The translations under genes and the position numbers were made by a program. From Enterococcus quebecensis (GTDB lineage Bacteria > Bacillota > Bacilli > Lactobacillales > Enterococcaceae), in the NCBI RefSeq assembly GCF_001730365.1, contig NZ_MIKB01000016.1:186001-250000 (forward strand): DNA of 64,000 nt, in the 5' to 3' direction. This document shows positions 1 to 8,496 of the stretch, piece by piece. How positions within the stretch are numbered: position 1 is the first letter of the stretch; every line of letters starts with the position of its first letter. The notes beneath the pieces were generated by a model. That model was not told the DNA's origin. It saw only the letters and a program-made list of their open reading frames with translations, and ran no database searches.

Positions 1-111
1 GCGGCATTTGGCGGAGCGGTTTATGGTTATATTACGATCAAACTTCGTTTAGCAGATAAATTACTAGGCGCAAGTGTTGGTAAAATTCGTCGTAAATTGA
101 AAATAAAATAG
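1..111 (+). CDS. C-terminal end of a polysaccharide/lipid II flippase-like protein (partial)
   Basis: The window opens inside a gene. Frame 1 is open from base 1 and ends at TAG (109-111), giving the last 36 residues, with a hydrophobic stretch followed by a basic tail ending KIRRKLKIK. That tail and the position directly upstream of an RsuA-type pseudouridine synthase match the B. subtilis ytgP-ytzG arrangement, so a MOP-superfamily flippase (YtgP/MurJ-like) is inferred. The visible part is too short to prove the family. Confidence 0.6.
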   Translation, partial: AAFGGAVYGYITIKLRLADKLLGASVGKIRRKLKIK

Positions 112-118
112 ACTTAGT

Positions 119-152
119 AAAATAGCGGGACATAATGTTCCGCTATTTTATT
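119..152 (+). terminator. Intrinsic terminator after the flippase gene
   Basis: Inverted repeat AATAGCGG/CCGCTATT with a loop of about 11 nt, followed by a short T-rich run. It lies between the flippase stop and the next ribosome binding site. The T-tract is weak, so read-through into the next gene is possible. Confidence 0.6.
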
Positions 153-175
153 AGATAAAAAACTAAGGAGAACCC

Positions 176-898
176 ATGCGATTAGATAAATTTCTTGCAG
201 AAACCGGTGTTGGCAGCCGCAAAGAAGCAAAACAACTACTAAAAAAAAGTTTAGTCTCTGTAAATAATAAGATTGTAAAAGATGGAAAAACGCAAATTGA
301 TGAAAGCAAAGACATCATTACTTTTGCTGGAGAACAATTGAGCTATCAAAAATTTTATTACTACATGTTGCATAAACCTCAAGGAGTCATCTCTGCGACA
401 GAAGATAAAAGAGATCAAACAGTGATTGATTTATTGCAGGATCAAGATTTTAGAGAAGATTTATTTCCTGTTGGTCGCCTTGATAAAGATACCGAAGGAT
501 TACTACTATTGACAAACGATGGTCAACTAGCACATCAATTACTGTCACCAAAAAAACATGTAGATAAAGAGTATTTCGCAAAAATTCAGGGAATTGTTAC
601 CGAAGAGGATGTCCGCCATTTTGCTTCAGGGTTTGCTTTGACTAATGGAGAACAAGTAAAACCAAGTAAATTAACGATTGTGTCACTAGATGAAGAAAAT
701 GAACTATCAGAAATACAGCTGATCATCCAAGAAGGTAAATTTCATCAAGTCAAGAGGATGTTTGAAGCGGTCGATAAAAAAGTTGTTTATTTAAAACGTT
801 TGCGAATGGGTAGCTTATGGCTGGACGAAGAGCTGACGTTGGGAGACTATCGAGTATTGTCAGAGAGTGAACTTGAAAACTTGAAGGTGAGTAAATAA
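176..898 (+). CDS. rsuA: 16S rRNA pseudouridine(516) synthase, RsuA family
   Basis: Isomerises a uridine in small-subunit rRNA to pseudouridine in the cytoplasm. The 240-residue protein has an N-terminal S4 RNA-binding domain (about 1-60, starting MRLDKFL) and a catalytic domain with the family motif GRLDKDTEGLL at 100-110, where Asp103 is the expected nucleophile. Length is normal for the RsuA/RluB/E/F family. The ATG at 176 is preceded by AAGGAG at 165-170. The gene follows the flippase gene as in Bacillus. RsuA rather than RluB is inferred from length and context; the exact target uridine cannot be read from sequence. Confidence 0.9.
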   Translation: MRLDKFLAETGVGSRKEAKQLLKKSLVSVNNKIVKDGKTQIDESKDIITFAGEQLSYQKFYYYMLHKPQGVISATEDKRDQTVIDLLQDQDFREDLFPVGRLDKDTEGLLLLTNDGQLAHQLLSPKKHVDKEYFAKIQGIVTEEDVRHFASGFALTNGEQVKPSKLTIVSLDEENELSEIQLIIQEGKFHQVKRMFEAVDKKVVYLKRLRMGSLWLDEELTLGDYRVLSESELENLKVSK

Positions 899-960
899 TC
901 AAGCAAGTGAGTATGTGATGGGAGTAGCTGTTATACGGAAGTTACAGCGATTATATATTT

Positions 961-989
961 TTGACTAAAAGCTATTACAAAGATATACT
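961..989 (+). promoter_or_regulatory. Sigma-A promoter of the ABC exporter operon
   Basis: TTGACT at 961-966 and TATACT at 984-989 with a 17-bp spacer: near-consensus -35 and -10 boxes. They lie where a longer reading of the downstream ORF would place its N-terminus, so they also show that the gene starts at the ATG at 1027. Confidence 0.8.
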
Positions 990-1026
990 TCTTTTGACTA
1001 GGGAGTCAATGATGAGGAGGAACAAA

Positions 1027-1914
1027 ATGAATGCCATTGAACTTAAGGGATTGACTAAATTATATAAAAAACAACCAGCGATTAATCAAGTGGATTTATC
1101 TGTCGAAAAAGGTGAAATCTATGGTTTTATCGGTCCAAATGGTGCAGGCAAATCAACAACGATTAAGACTATGTTGAATTTTACTTATCCAGACCAAGGC
1201 ACAGCTACCTTACTTGGTTTAGATAGCATAAAAGAAGCCAAAGAAATTCGTAAAAGAACAGGATATGTATCTAGTGATGTACGATTTTATCCGAATATGA
1301 CTACTTTGGAAGTGTTAAAATATGTAGCTGAATTCCATCAACTAAGCAATAGCAAGAAGCAGATTGATTATTTTATTGAATTGTTTGATATTGATGCTCA
1401 AAAGAGGATGTCAGAGCTATCACTAGGAAATAAAAAGAAAATTGCTATTACCGCCGGGCTATTGCCGGCACCAGAATTATTGGTGTTAGATGAACCTACC
1501 AACGGGTTAGACCCTTTGATGCAGCATCGTTTATTTGAAGAGTTAGAAAAGCATAATAAAGATGGTATGACCATTTTTTTATCTAGCCATGATTTAAATG
1601 AAGTTCAACAACATGCACATCGGGCCGCATTTATTCGTGAAGGTGAAATTATTACGGTTCAAGAGGTATCAAAAGAAAAATCATTAGGGAAAGTGATTAC
1701 ATTGATTGGCGATCAAATCCCATTATCTGTGTTTGAAAAACTAGGTGCGGCGATTTTGAAACACCAAGGAAATGAAACCCGCTTATTGTACGAAGGAGAT
1801 TTACGTGCAGTTCTACCATTGTTAGACGATGCCTCAATTCAAGATTTTACCATCACTAATCCAGAATTAGAAGATCAATTCATGGCGTTATATGAAGGAG
1901 GAACAGTCAAATGA
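1027..1914 (+). CDS. ABC exporter ATP-binding protein
   Basis: Nucleotide-binding subunit of an ABC-2 type exporter. The 295-residue protein has Walker A GPNGAGKST (37-45), a degenerate signature LSLGNKKK in place of LSGGQ, and Walker B LLVLDEP followed by a D-loop. The residues after about 220 form the regulatory C-terminal extension typical of this drug/bacteriocin-export class. I chose ATG 1027 because GAGGAGG (1014-1020) precedes it and a promoter occupies 961-989. It overlaps the permease gene by 4 nt (ATGA), so the two are translationally coupled. Substrate unknown; toxic peptides or drugs are typical of the class. Confidence 0.88.
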   Translation: MNAIELKGLTKLYKKQPAINQVDLSVEKGEIYGFIGPNGAGKSTTIKTMLNFTYPDQGTATLLGLDSIKEAKEIRKRTGYVSSDVRFYPNMTTLEVLKYVAEFHQLSNSKKQIDYFIELFDIDAQKRMSELSLGNKKKIAITAGLLPAPELLVLDEPTNGLDPLMQHRLFEELEKHNKDGMTIFLSSHDLNEVQQHAHRAAFIREGEIITVQEVSKEKSLGKVITLIGDQIPLSVFEKLGAAILKHQGNETRLLYEGDLRAVLPLLDDASIQDFTITNPELEDQFMALYEGGTVK

Positions 1915-2732
1915 TCACAGCAAAAATCGAAGGAAAATCTTTAATCAAAAGCTTGTTTATTTGGTTAGCTATTTTTATCGTTGTAGTTTTTGGTTTTAGC
2001 GCTGTTTATCCACAAATGCATGACTCAGCCATGAAAAATATTATGGATGCTTCACTAAAAGGACTTTCTCCTGCATTGTTGAAAACATTCAATCTTAGTG
2101 TTAGCGGTCAGACAAGCTTTTTAGTTTCTACGGGTTTTTTTGCTTATTATTTTCAATATATGTTTTTGGCTGCATCCATTTATGCGATGATGCTAGGGAG
2201 TCAAGCCTTGATTAAAGAAGAAACCGATGGAACCATTGAGTTTTTATATGCTCAACCAGTGACTCGTATGGGAATCGTAAGTGGGAAATTGATCGCAAAT
2301 ATCGGGATATTAGCTATCTTTTGGTTGTTGTCGTTTGCTGCTTCTACGGGAGCGACATTGCTATTTAAACAATCAAGTGATTCGGCTGGGGAAATTATTT
2401 CAGGAATTGGTAAAATTTATTGGCAAGAAGCTGTGATCTTATTTTTCTTTTTAGCGTTGGGCTTTTTGTTTTCTACCCTTTTAACATCAAGTAAACAAAG
2501 TACAGGGATTTCTTTAGGGATCGTGTTTGGTTTTTATTTGATTGGTATTTTTTCTGATTTAAATACCTCGTTCAGCTGGGCGAAGAATATTTCTCCAATT
2601 CATTTGGGTATTCCTAGCAACATACTAGAACAAGGGCTTTCTATAGGGAATATAATGTCATTAGTTATCTGTGCTCTTGTATTTTTGGCAGGTTCTTATA
2701 TGTTTTATCAGCGGAAAGATCTGAAAGTCTAG
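1911..2732 (+). CDS. ABC-2 type exporter permease
   Basis: Membrane partner of the preceding ATPase. The 273-residue protein has about six hydrophobic segments (near 14-32, 68-92, 122-145, 170-190, 198-212 and 245-265) and the motif 'KEETDGTIEFLYAQPVTR' in the first cytoplasmic loop, characteristic of ABC-2 permeases with ABC_tran partners (NosY/BcrB-like). The start codon overlaps the ATPase stop. Substrate cannot be assigned. Confidence 0.85.
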   Translation: MITAKIEGKSLIKSLFIWLAIFIVVVFGFSAVYPQMHDSAMKNIMDASLKGLSPALLKTFNLSVSGQTSFLVSTGFFAYYFQYMFLAASIYAMMLGSQALIKEETDGTIEFLYAQPVTRMGIVSGKLIANIGILAIFWLLSFAASTGATLLFKQSSDSAGEIISGIGKIYWQEAVILFFFLALGFLFSTLLTSSKQSTGISLGIVFGFYLIGIFSDLNTSFSWAKNISPIHLGIPSNILEQGLSIGNIMSLVICALVFLAGSYMFYQRKDLKV

Positions 2733-2784
2733 CGAAGAAAAAATCTTATCTTTAAAAGGTATTCTAGCGATATTATTTTAATAG

Positions 2785-2825
2785 AAAAACAGAGGAAAGT
2801 AAGTGTCATTTTTCCTCTGTTTTTC
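2785..2825. terminator. Bidirectional terminator between the exporter operon and nnrD
   Basis: AAACAGAGGAAA and TTTCCTCTGTTT form a 12-bp stem, with A-rich flank on one side and T-rich flank on the other. It serves the convergent exporter operon and nnrD, and overlaps the last codons of nnrD. Confidence 0.75.
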
Positions 2826-3657
2826 TGTCTAAATTTTCGAAGTATTTCATGTATTGTGGTAAATGTTTACTAATCTCAGTAGGCAAGACGACATAACAAG
2901 TTTTACTAAGCTCTTCTCCAATCAAACTATGAAGGTAAACTGCTGCCAAAAGAGCAGCTTTCTTATCTTGAAATTGAGCTAGAAAACCCGTGATCATGCC
3001 AGCCAAGGTATCACCCATGCCACCAGTTGCCATTGCTGGTGTTCCTAGTGGATTTTTATAGTTTTCATCTGGGGTATAAATTTCAGTTCTATGACTTTTT
3101 AAAACAATAGTTGCGCCTAATTTTTTCTGAAATAATTGGTTGTTTTCCTTTGTTTGATCAACGATGCTTAAACCGCTCAAGCGTTGCCATTCCATTTGAT
3201 GAGGTGTAAAAATGACTTGTTTTGGATAATTTAATGAGCAGCCCATTTGGGCAAATAGTGTAATCGCTGATCCATCGATTATTAGCCATTGAGAGGCCTT
3301 TTGCTTTAGTAGTACTTCTCTTAATAGATCGTGACCCTGTTTACTTAGTCCAAGTCCTGGACCAATTAAAATAACATCGGAGCTAGCTAATACATCACTT
3401 GTTTCTTGTGTAAGTTCCCAGTGAAGTACCATCGCTTCTGGTAGACGGGCATGAAGAGCGCTGTGGTTTTTTTCAGCTGTAATGACTGAAACTAGACCAG
3501 CCCCTGATTTTACAGCGGCTTCTGCACTCATAATGATGGCTCCACCGTAAGTTTCATTCCCTCCAACCAATACTGCTCGTCCAAAGGTTCCTTTATGGGA
3601 GTTTTGCGGTCTAGGATGAATCACAGCAGTTAAATTTTTTTGCGATAATTCTTTCAT
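2806..3657 (-). CDS. nnrD: ADP-dependent NAD(P)H-hydrate dehydratase
   Basis: Repairs hydrated NADH/NADPH (NADHX, NADPHX) using ADP. The 283-residue protein corresponds to the C-terminal (carbohydrate kinase-like) domain of YjeF alone. Family motifs are visible: GPGLG in the middle and GGMGDTLAGMITGFLAQ near the C-terminus, the nucleotide-binding loop containing the catalytic Asp. No YjeF N-terminal epimerase domain is fused, as in other Firmicutes. AAGGAGAAG lies upstream of the ATG. Single gene, convergent with the exporter operon. Confidence 0.9.
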   Translation of the reverse strand: MKELSQKNLTAVIHPRPQNSHKGTFGRAVLVGGNETYGGAIIMSAEAAVKSGAGLVSVITAEKNHSALHARLPEAMVLHWELTQETSDVLASSDVILIGPGLGLSKQGHDLLREVLLKQKASQWLIIDGSAITLFAQMGCSLNYPKQVIFTPHQMEWQRLSGLSIVDQTKENNQLFQKKLGATIVLKSHRTEIYTPDENYKNPLGTPAMATGGMGDTLAGMITGFLAQFQDKKAALLAAVYLHSLIGEELSKTCYVVLPTEISKHLPQYMKYFENLDRKTEEK

Positions 3658-3767
3658 CGGAATCTTCTCCTTCAGTGGTTTGCCTTTAGTATAAATCTGT
3701 TTTAAATCAAGAGCAAAATATTATAGAAAAAACTGTTCCTGCCTTTTTCTTTTAAGCAAGTTAGTGG

Positions 3768-3773
3768 TATGAT
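3768..3773 (+). promoter_or_regulatory. Extended -10 promoter of pepV
   Basis: TATGAT preceded by TGG forms an extended -10 box. No good -35 box is seen 17 bp upstream. About 35 bp before the pepV start. Confidence 0.5.
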
Positions 3774-3810
3774 GGGGAGGTAGAGAATAATGAATTGGAG
3801 TGACTAAAAA

Positions 3811-5226
3811 ATGACAATTGATTGGCAAAAAGAAGTAGACGCTCGTAAAGATGCGCTATTAGAAGATTTACAAAATTTATTACGTATTAACAGTGAGCGT
3901 GATGATTCAAAAGCAACGCCAGAAGCACCATTTGGACCAGGACCTGTGGCTGGCTTAAAACATATGTTAGCATATGGCGAACGTGATGGTTTTGTTGTGA
4001 AAAACGTTGATAACTATGCTGGACATATTGAATACGGTGAAGGCGATGAAACATTAGGGATTTTCGGTCATATGGATGTTGTACCTGCTGGTGATGGTTG
4101 GGATACGGATCCGTATGAACCAGTAATCAAAGACGGTAAAATCTTTGCTCGTGGTTCAAGTGATGACAAAGGCCCAAGTATGGCGGCTTATTATGCATTA
4201 AGAATTATCAAAGACTTAGGTGTTCCATTATCTAAAAAAGTTCGTTTTGTTGTCGGTAGTGACGAAGAAAGCGGCTGGGGCGATATGGATTATTACTTCA
4301 AACATGAAGAAACACCTGATTTTGGTTTCTCTCCAGATGCAGAATTCCCGATTATCAATGGTGAAAAAGGAAACGTATCTTTATATGCTCGTTTTGGCGG
4401 ATCAAGCGAAGGCGAATATATTTTAGAAAGCTTTAATGCTGGCTTACGTGAAAATATGGTTCCAGGTACAGCAACGGCTGTAATCACTGTTCCAACTGCC
4501 GAAGCTGCTGAAAAAATGCAAGGTGCATTTAGCGTTTTTGTCGATGAAGAACCAATTTCTGGTACGTTAGAAGCTAATGGTACAACTGTTACGATCAAAG
4601 TCGTTGGTAAAGGCGCACACGGCGCTAGCCCTCAATCTGGAATCAATGCAGCGACATTCTTAGCTGTATTCTTAAATAGCTACGCATTTGGTGGTGCAGC
4701 GAAAGAATTTATCCAAGTTGCAGCAACATTAGTACATGAAGATTTCTATGGTGAAAAATTAGGTGTAGCCTTTGAAGATGCGAAAATGGGTAAATTAACA
4801 ATGAATGCTGGCTTATTTGTATTCAAGAAAGAAGCCGAAGAAGGCAACTTTATGAGCTTGAATTTCCGTTATCCTAAAGGAACAACTGCAGAAGATTTAG
4901 AAGCTGGTGTAAAAGCGACAGCAGGTGCGATCGGCGCAACTATTGTTCAAGGTGGACGTAATCAAGAGCCTCATTATGTACCAGCAGATGATCCATTGGT
5001 TGAAACATTATTACAAGTTTACGAAGATCATACTGGTCAAAAAGGCCACGAACAAATTATCGGTGGTGGAACATATGGACGTTTACTAAAACGTGGTGTG
5101 GCTTATGGCGCAATGTTCCCAGGTTATACGGATACAATGCACCAAGCCAATGAATTTATGGCATTGGATGATTTATTCCGTGCAACAGCTATTTATGCGG
5201 ATGCGATTTACCGTTTGGCGAAATAA
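3811..5226 (+). CDS. pepV: Dipeptidase PepV (M20 metallopeptidase)
   Basis: Cytoplasmic di-zinc aminoacyl dipeptidase that finishes peptide breakdown. The 471-residue protein matches PepV in length. Zinc and catalytic motifs are in place: GHMDVVP with His87, DDKGP, DEESGWGDMD with the catalytic Glu, and PDAEFP. The lid domain and the C-terminal HQANE histidine are also present. GGAGTGA precedes the ATG. Codon use is that of a highly expressed core gene. The gene is complete, but a second, differently coded copy of its last seven codons lies 3.7 kb downstream at 8941-8964. Confidence 0.95.
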   Translation: MTIDWQKEVDARKDALLEDLQNLLRINSERDDSKATPEAPFGPGPVAGLKHMLAYGERDGFVVKNVDNYAGHIEYGEGDETLGIFGHMDVVPAGDGWDTDPYEPVIKDGKIFARGSSDDKGPSMAAYYALRIIKDLGVPLSKKVRFVVGSDEESGWGDMDYYFKHEETPDFGFSPDAEFPIINGEKGNVSLYARFGGSSEGEYILESFNAGLRENMVPGTATAVITVPTAEAAEKMQGAFSVFVDEEPISGTLEANGTTVTIKVVGKGAHGASPQSGINAATFLAVFLNSYAFGGAAKEFIQVAATLVHEDFYGEKLGVAFEDAKMGKLTMNAGLFVFKKEAEEGNFMSLNFRYPKGTTAEDLEAGVKATAGAIGATIVQGGRNQEPHYVPADDPLVETLLQVYEDHTGQKGHEQIIGGGTYGRLLKRGVAYGAMFPGYTDTMHQANEFMALDDLFRATAIYADAIYRLAK

Positions 5227-5321
5227 GAGTTCAAAAGATTTATTTTTAATCATTCCGAGTTATTTAAAAGCTAGTTGGAATAAGGGGTTCTGATTTTAGA
5301 AAATGATTAGGAATTATTTTG

Positions 5322-5428
5322 TGGTGTGATATTTTAAATGGGAAATAAAAATATCACACCAACTAAATAATGATAAAATAGGTGCAATAATTCACGAGAA
5401 GTGTGAGTTAATTGCACCTATTTTAATT
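5322..5428. terminator. Two successive hairpins behind pepV
   Basis: First stem TGGTGTGATATTT (5322-5334) with AAATATCACACCA (5349-5361). Second stem AAAATAGGTGCAAT (5375-5388) with ATTGCACCTATTTT (5411-5424), followed by T-rich sequence. Both arms are perfect. The second looks like a true bidirectional terminator; the first may be an additional terminator or a remnant boundary. Confidence 0.75.
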
Positions 5429-5472
5429 CTCATTTGAAATAATTTCCTATATAATGTTCAAAAATATTTTTC

Positions 5473-5626
5473 AAAAAAGAACTTGCTGATAAGGGTGAGT
5501 GTTTCTATTTAAACGATAAAGTGCATTGAAAAAGACAAATATAAACCTTCCAAAGCATTATCTTTCACTATTGCTAGTTCATTGAATAGGGAAGTTATAG
5601 ATATTTTTCCTTATTTAGAAGCTTAG
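5473..5626 (+). pseudogene. Relic of an XRE/Cro-CI-type helix-turn-helix regulator
   Basis: Two reading frames together spell most of a short XRE repressor: KKELADK (5473-5493), then after a one-base shift VSVSI-stop-TIKCIEKDKYKPSK, followed by LSFTIASSLNREVIDIFP and TAG at 5624-5626. The family pattern is 'KELADxxGVSxxTIxxIExGKxxPSLxLAxxIAxxLxxxIxDIF'. The shift maps to the GGG at about 5493-5495, and TAA at 5510-5512 stands where CAA (Gln) would be expected. The N-terminal helix is missing, replaced by terminator sequence. The gene is therefore dead three ways: truncated, frameshifted and with a nonsense codon. Confidence 0.7.
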
Positions 5627-5722
5627 GCAACAAAGGACAGCTATTTTTGATATTGAAAATCATTCCTTATTGTTGAGCAATTATATGTTATAGTTAATTT
5701 ACTTTTACTAAAGGAGCTTATA

Positions 5723-6106
5723 ATGAAAAAAAGAAATAGTATTATCATTGTAGGACTATGTTTGTTAGTGTTCCTAGGCGTCGGAGGAAAATATTATATG
5801 GGTGAGAAAGAAAAAGAGTTAATTGAAATAGAACGGCAGTCAATAGTTATATTGAAGCAAACCTTTAGTGACATTAAGGAAGTAAAGATAGAAAAAACTG
5901 GTCATAATAAAGCTACTGGATCATATAGAATGTTTGTAGAAGTTATTAATAATATTGGAGAATCTGTAAAATTCACTTACAGTTTTTGGAAAGAAAGGGA
6001 TGAAATAGGGAGCTACGGTATTGTGAATACCAATGTCCAAAAGGAAGGGATAACAGATTCCAAAGTGAAAGTGACTTATTCGGATGGAAAAGAAGGTGAA
6101 ATCTGA
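5723..6106 (+). CDS. Membrane-anchored putative immunity protein of lipase-toxin cassette 1 (orphan copy)
   Basis: A 127-residue protein with one N-terminal membrane helix (about 6-24) and a probable extracytoplasmic domain of about 100 residues. It is closely similar to the product at 6544-6939, sharing the block IEKTGHNKATGSYRMFV, and like it precedes a toxin gene (here a truncated one) with a TGATG stop/start overlap. Function is inferred from position: in S. aureus the T7SS lipase TslA is neutralised by a cell-surface protein encoded in its locus. No lipobox is present, so anchoring is by the helix. With its toxin broken, this may act as an orphan immunity gene. RBS AAAGGAG. Confidence 0.6.
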   Translation: MKKRNSIIIVGLCLLVFLGVGGKYYMGEKEKELIEIERQSIVILKQTFSDIKEVKIEKTGHNKATGSYRMFVEVINNIGESVKFTYSFWKERDEIGSYGIVNTNVQKEGITDSKVKVTYSDGKEGEI

Positions 6107-6420
6107 TGGCAACTGAAAAAGAATATAATGAAGCAAGTGACATGGTTTATTGGCTTGATTCTAAGCATGAAAATTATGATCCTTCGATCACAGAAGGAAG
6201 TTTTCAAAATATTGGTGGACATAAATATCAAATACTAAAAATTAAAACAGAACCCAGTAACGGGATGCAAGCCATGGCAATTGCCTCATTAGATTCAAAT
6301 GGCTATCCAGACACGACTCAGCTTGGATGGTGCCCAGGTCAAGCTGACTCAGCTCAAGAATTTGTGGATTGGATTGAATTGACATATCCTTTTGTTAGGA
6401 GTACATGTACTAGCAACTAG
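6106..6420 (+). pseudogene. Truncated TslA-like T7SS lipase toxin
   Basis: The first 72 residues parallel the intact toxin at 6936-8147, including the block KIKTEPSNGMQAMAIA. The reading frame then jumps from DTTQ directly to LGWCPGQA, an in-frame loss of 30 residues (90 bp) relative to the intact copy, and stops at 6418-6420 just before the position of the GHSLG nucleophile elbow. Catalytic Ser, Asp and His and the whole secretion domain are missing, so it cannot be an active lipase. Confidence 0.75.
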
Positions 6421-6543
6421 TGTTACATATAGCGAGTAATCATTTTAAATAACGCAGAATGTTAGAAAAAAATAGGGTTTTACTGATATATTGTTGTGCA
6501 ATTATATGTTATGGTTAATCCATTATTACTAAAGGAGCTTACA

Positions 6544-6939
6544 ATGAAAAAAAGAAATAGTATTATCGTTATAGGATTGTTTTTTTTAGTGTTCCTAGGA
6601 GTTGGAGGGAAGTATTTTATGGATGAGAAAAAAAAAGAACAAGAAAAAGGGTTAATTGAAATAGAACTGCAGTCAATAGTTATATTGAAGCAAACCTTCA
6701 GTGACATTAAAGAAGTAAAGATAGAAAAAACTGGTCATAATAAAGCTACTGGATCATATAGAATGTTTGTAACAATGACGGATATTCATGATCAAAAGGT
6801 TTCTTTCACTTATGGATACTGGAAGGAAAGAAATGAACTTGGAGATATTGGCATTGAAGATAGCAGCATACAAAAAGATGGAACTACCAATTCCAAGATA
6901 AAAGTTATACTTTCAGATGGTGGTGTTGAATATATATGA
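6544..6939 (+). CDS. Membrane-anchored putative immunity protein of lipase-toxin cassette 1
   Basis: 131 residues: N-terminal membrane helix (about 5-23), charged linker KKKEQEKG, then a domain nearly identical to the copy at 5723 up to GSYRMFV and diverging afterwards. Divergence in the C-terminal half fits specificity drift against different toxin variants. I chose ATG 6544 because AAAGGAG stands 7 nt upstream; an upstream ATG at 6496 lacks an RBS. The stop overlaps the toxin start (ATGA), so the two are translationally coupled. The immunity role is inferred from genetic layout and analogy to the TslA system of S. aureus. Confidence 0.65.
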   Translation: MKKRNSIIVIGLFFLVFLGVGGKYFMDEKKKEQEKGLIEIELQSIVILKQTFSDIKEVKIEKTGHNKATGSYRMFVTMTDIHDQKVSFTYGYWKERNELGDIGIEDSSIQKDGTTNSKIKVILSDGGVEYI

Positions 6940-8147
6940 CAATTAGAGATGAAGATTACAATCAGTTTAGCGATATGGTCTATTGGCTAGACCCAAAACA
7001 TCCTAATTATGATCCTAGCTTAAAAGAAGGTAGGATAAAACAATATAATGGACAAAAATACCAGATACTAAAAATTAAAACAGAACCTAGTAACGGGATG
7101 CAAGCCATGGCAATTGCCCCATTAGATTCAAATGGCTATCCAGATACGACTCAATTAACAGTAGCTTTTGCAGGCACTAATTTTGGTGGCGATTGGCGAG
7201 ATGTTGTAACGGATGGTCAAACTGTTGGTTTAAGCATGGAACAACTTGGTTGGAATCCTGGTCAAGCTGGCTCAGCTCAAGAATTTGCAGATTGGATTAA
7301 TTTAACCTATCCTCATGCAGTCGTTACAACAACGGGTCATTCATTAGGTGAATATTTAGCTCTTATGATTGCTGCTGAGAATGAATGGCGTAACGTTGGC
7401 TTCAATGGACCAGATCCATACGGTATATTATCTACAGATGCAAAAAAATGGATAGAAAATAATCCCGGAATGCTTACGAACTATCGTAATTTTGCGGATT
7501 TGATAGGAAACTTAATGGGAAATGGAACCGGTGCGGAGATCATGATTGGCTATACTAAAGGGAGCCCTGCTAATCCTTTAGACGCACATGCATTGACCTT
7601 ATGGAAATTTGATGAAGACGGACGATTGAGAATCCCTGATAACACATACGCATTAATGGATGGTCAGCAATTAGAACAAAACTTAATGAGTAAGTTTGTA
7701 ACCAGTATGTATCTATTAAAAACGTTAGAAGCAAAACTAAATGCAAGTGGGGGCGGACTTTCAGGAACAGAAGAAATTTACCTAGATGCCACACTAGCTA
7801 GATCAATTGTAACAACAGCTTCTAGTTTATTGAAAGTAGCAATGAGTAAAGTGATTACGCATTGTCAGGAAGAGATGGATAAAGCAGAAGAGTTATGGAA
7901 TAAGATTTTAACGAGTGCACGAGGAGCTTCTTCCGATTTGTCTGAATCTGAAATGGAGAGCCAATTATCTACAGTGGGATTTACAAAAGCACGCATAGTG
8001 AATACTCCAAATGAAAAATATCAGCAAAAAATTCAAGAAGCCAAAGAAGTTGGAGAAACTTTCGAAAGTTTAGCTTCTGAAATTAATAGTAAAATAATTG
8101 CGGTTGTTCAACAAGATCAAGATTTGGCACGGCAACTTCAGTTTTAA
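6936..8147 (+). CDS. T7SS lipase toxin with reversed LXG-like architecture (TslA-like), cassette 1
   Basis: A 403-residue protein with an N-terminal alpha/beta-hydrolase (class 3 lipase-like) domain, about 1-235. It shows AGTNFGGDW near the oxyanion region, the nucleophile elbow GHSLG (Ser136), and candidate Asp188 and His218 to complete the triad. After the linker ASGGGLSG the last 150 residues are helical, Gln/Glu/Lys-rich and lack cysteine-rich or wall-anchor motifs. This order (enzyme first, helical targeting domain last) is that of S. aureus TslA, a type VII-secreted phospholipase/lipase. The upstream anchored immunity candidate and two downstream small helical partners reinforce the assignment. 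No signal peptide is present, as expected for T7SSb. Confidence 0.8.
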   Translation: MTIRDEDYNQFSDMVYWLDPKHPNYDPSLKEGRIKQYNGQKYQILKIKTEPSNGMQAMAIAPLDSNGYPDTTQLTVAFAGTNFGGDWRDVVTDGQTVGLSMEQLGWNPGQAGSAQEFADWINLTYPHAVVTTTGHSLGEYLALMIAAENEWRNVGFNGPDPYGILSTDAKKWIENNPGMLTNYRNFADLIGNLMGNGTGAEIMIGYTKGSPANPLDAHALTLWKFDEDGRLRIPDNTYALMDGQQLEQNLMSKFVTSMYLLKTLEAKLNASGGGLSGTEEIYLDATLARSIVTTASSLLKVAMSKVITHCQEEMDKAEELWNKILTSARGASSDLSESEMESQLSTVGFTKARIVNTPNEKYQQKIQEAKEVGETFESLASEINSKIIAVVQQDQDLARQLQF

Positions 8148-8167
8148 TTGTATTGGAGGGTATTATT

Positions 8168-8479
8168 TTGGATGAGGAAGCAATTATAGAAACGTATCAG
8201 ACAGCACGCAGACTACTTGAAGAGCAAGAGGATGAACTAAAAGTTGTGCGTAAAAAAGGCGAATATCTCCTAGATGATTCTTTAGAATATTTGTCATATA
8301 TTTTGAAAGATTTGGCATTAGATGGCGAGCCTTTTAATCAAGCAAGGCGAGAAATGGAACAGGAAAATCATTATTTTTTGGATGAATTAGAAAAAGAAAA
8401 ACGTATGTTGATGAAAAAAGAAGAAGAAGCAGAAAATACCTATCGTTCTCAATTGAGGAGGCTTAGGGAAGAACTATAA
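8168..8479 (+). CDS. TlaA-like small helical partner of the lipase toxin, cassette 1
   Basis: 103 residues, almost entirely charged alpha helix. I start it at TTG 8168, because TTGGAGGG (8153-8160) is a proper ribosome binding site 7 nt upstream and the resulting length and N-terminus (MDEEAIIETYQTARRLLEEQ) match the cassette-2 homologue, which begins MDQEEQALADYQQTRRQLEE and is also 103 residues. A longer start at 8153 would lie in the RBS itself. By analogy with TslA of S. aureus it would bind the toxin's C-terminal helical domain to form a secretion-competent complex. The TTG start suggests modest translation. Confidence 0.7.
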   Translation: MDEEAIIETYQTARRLLEEQEDELKVVRKKGEYLLDDSLEYLSYILKDLALDGEPFNQARREMEQENHYFLDELEKEKRMLMKKEEEAENTYRSQLRRLREEL

Positions 8480-8496
8480 GATACAGGAGAAGTCAT

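Noticed and set aside
961-1026. N-terminal extension of the ABC ATPase from TTG 961
   Set aside because: This stretch is a consensus promoter (TTGACT-17-TATACT) followed by GAGGAGG; the protein starts at ATG 1027.
4293-4598. 101-codon minus-strand ORF inside pepV
   Set aside because: Shadow of the strongly biased pepV codons; no RBS or promoter.
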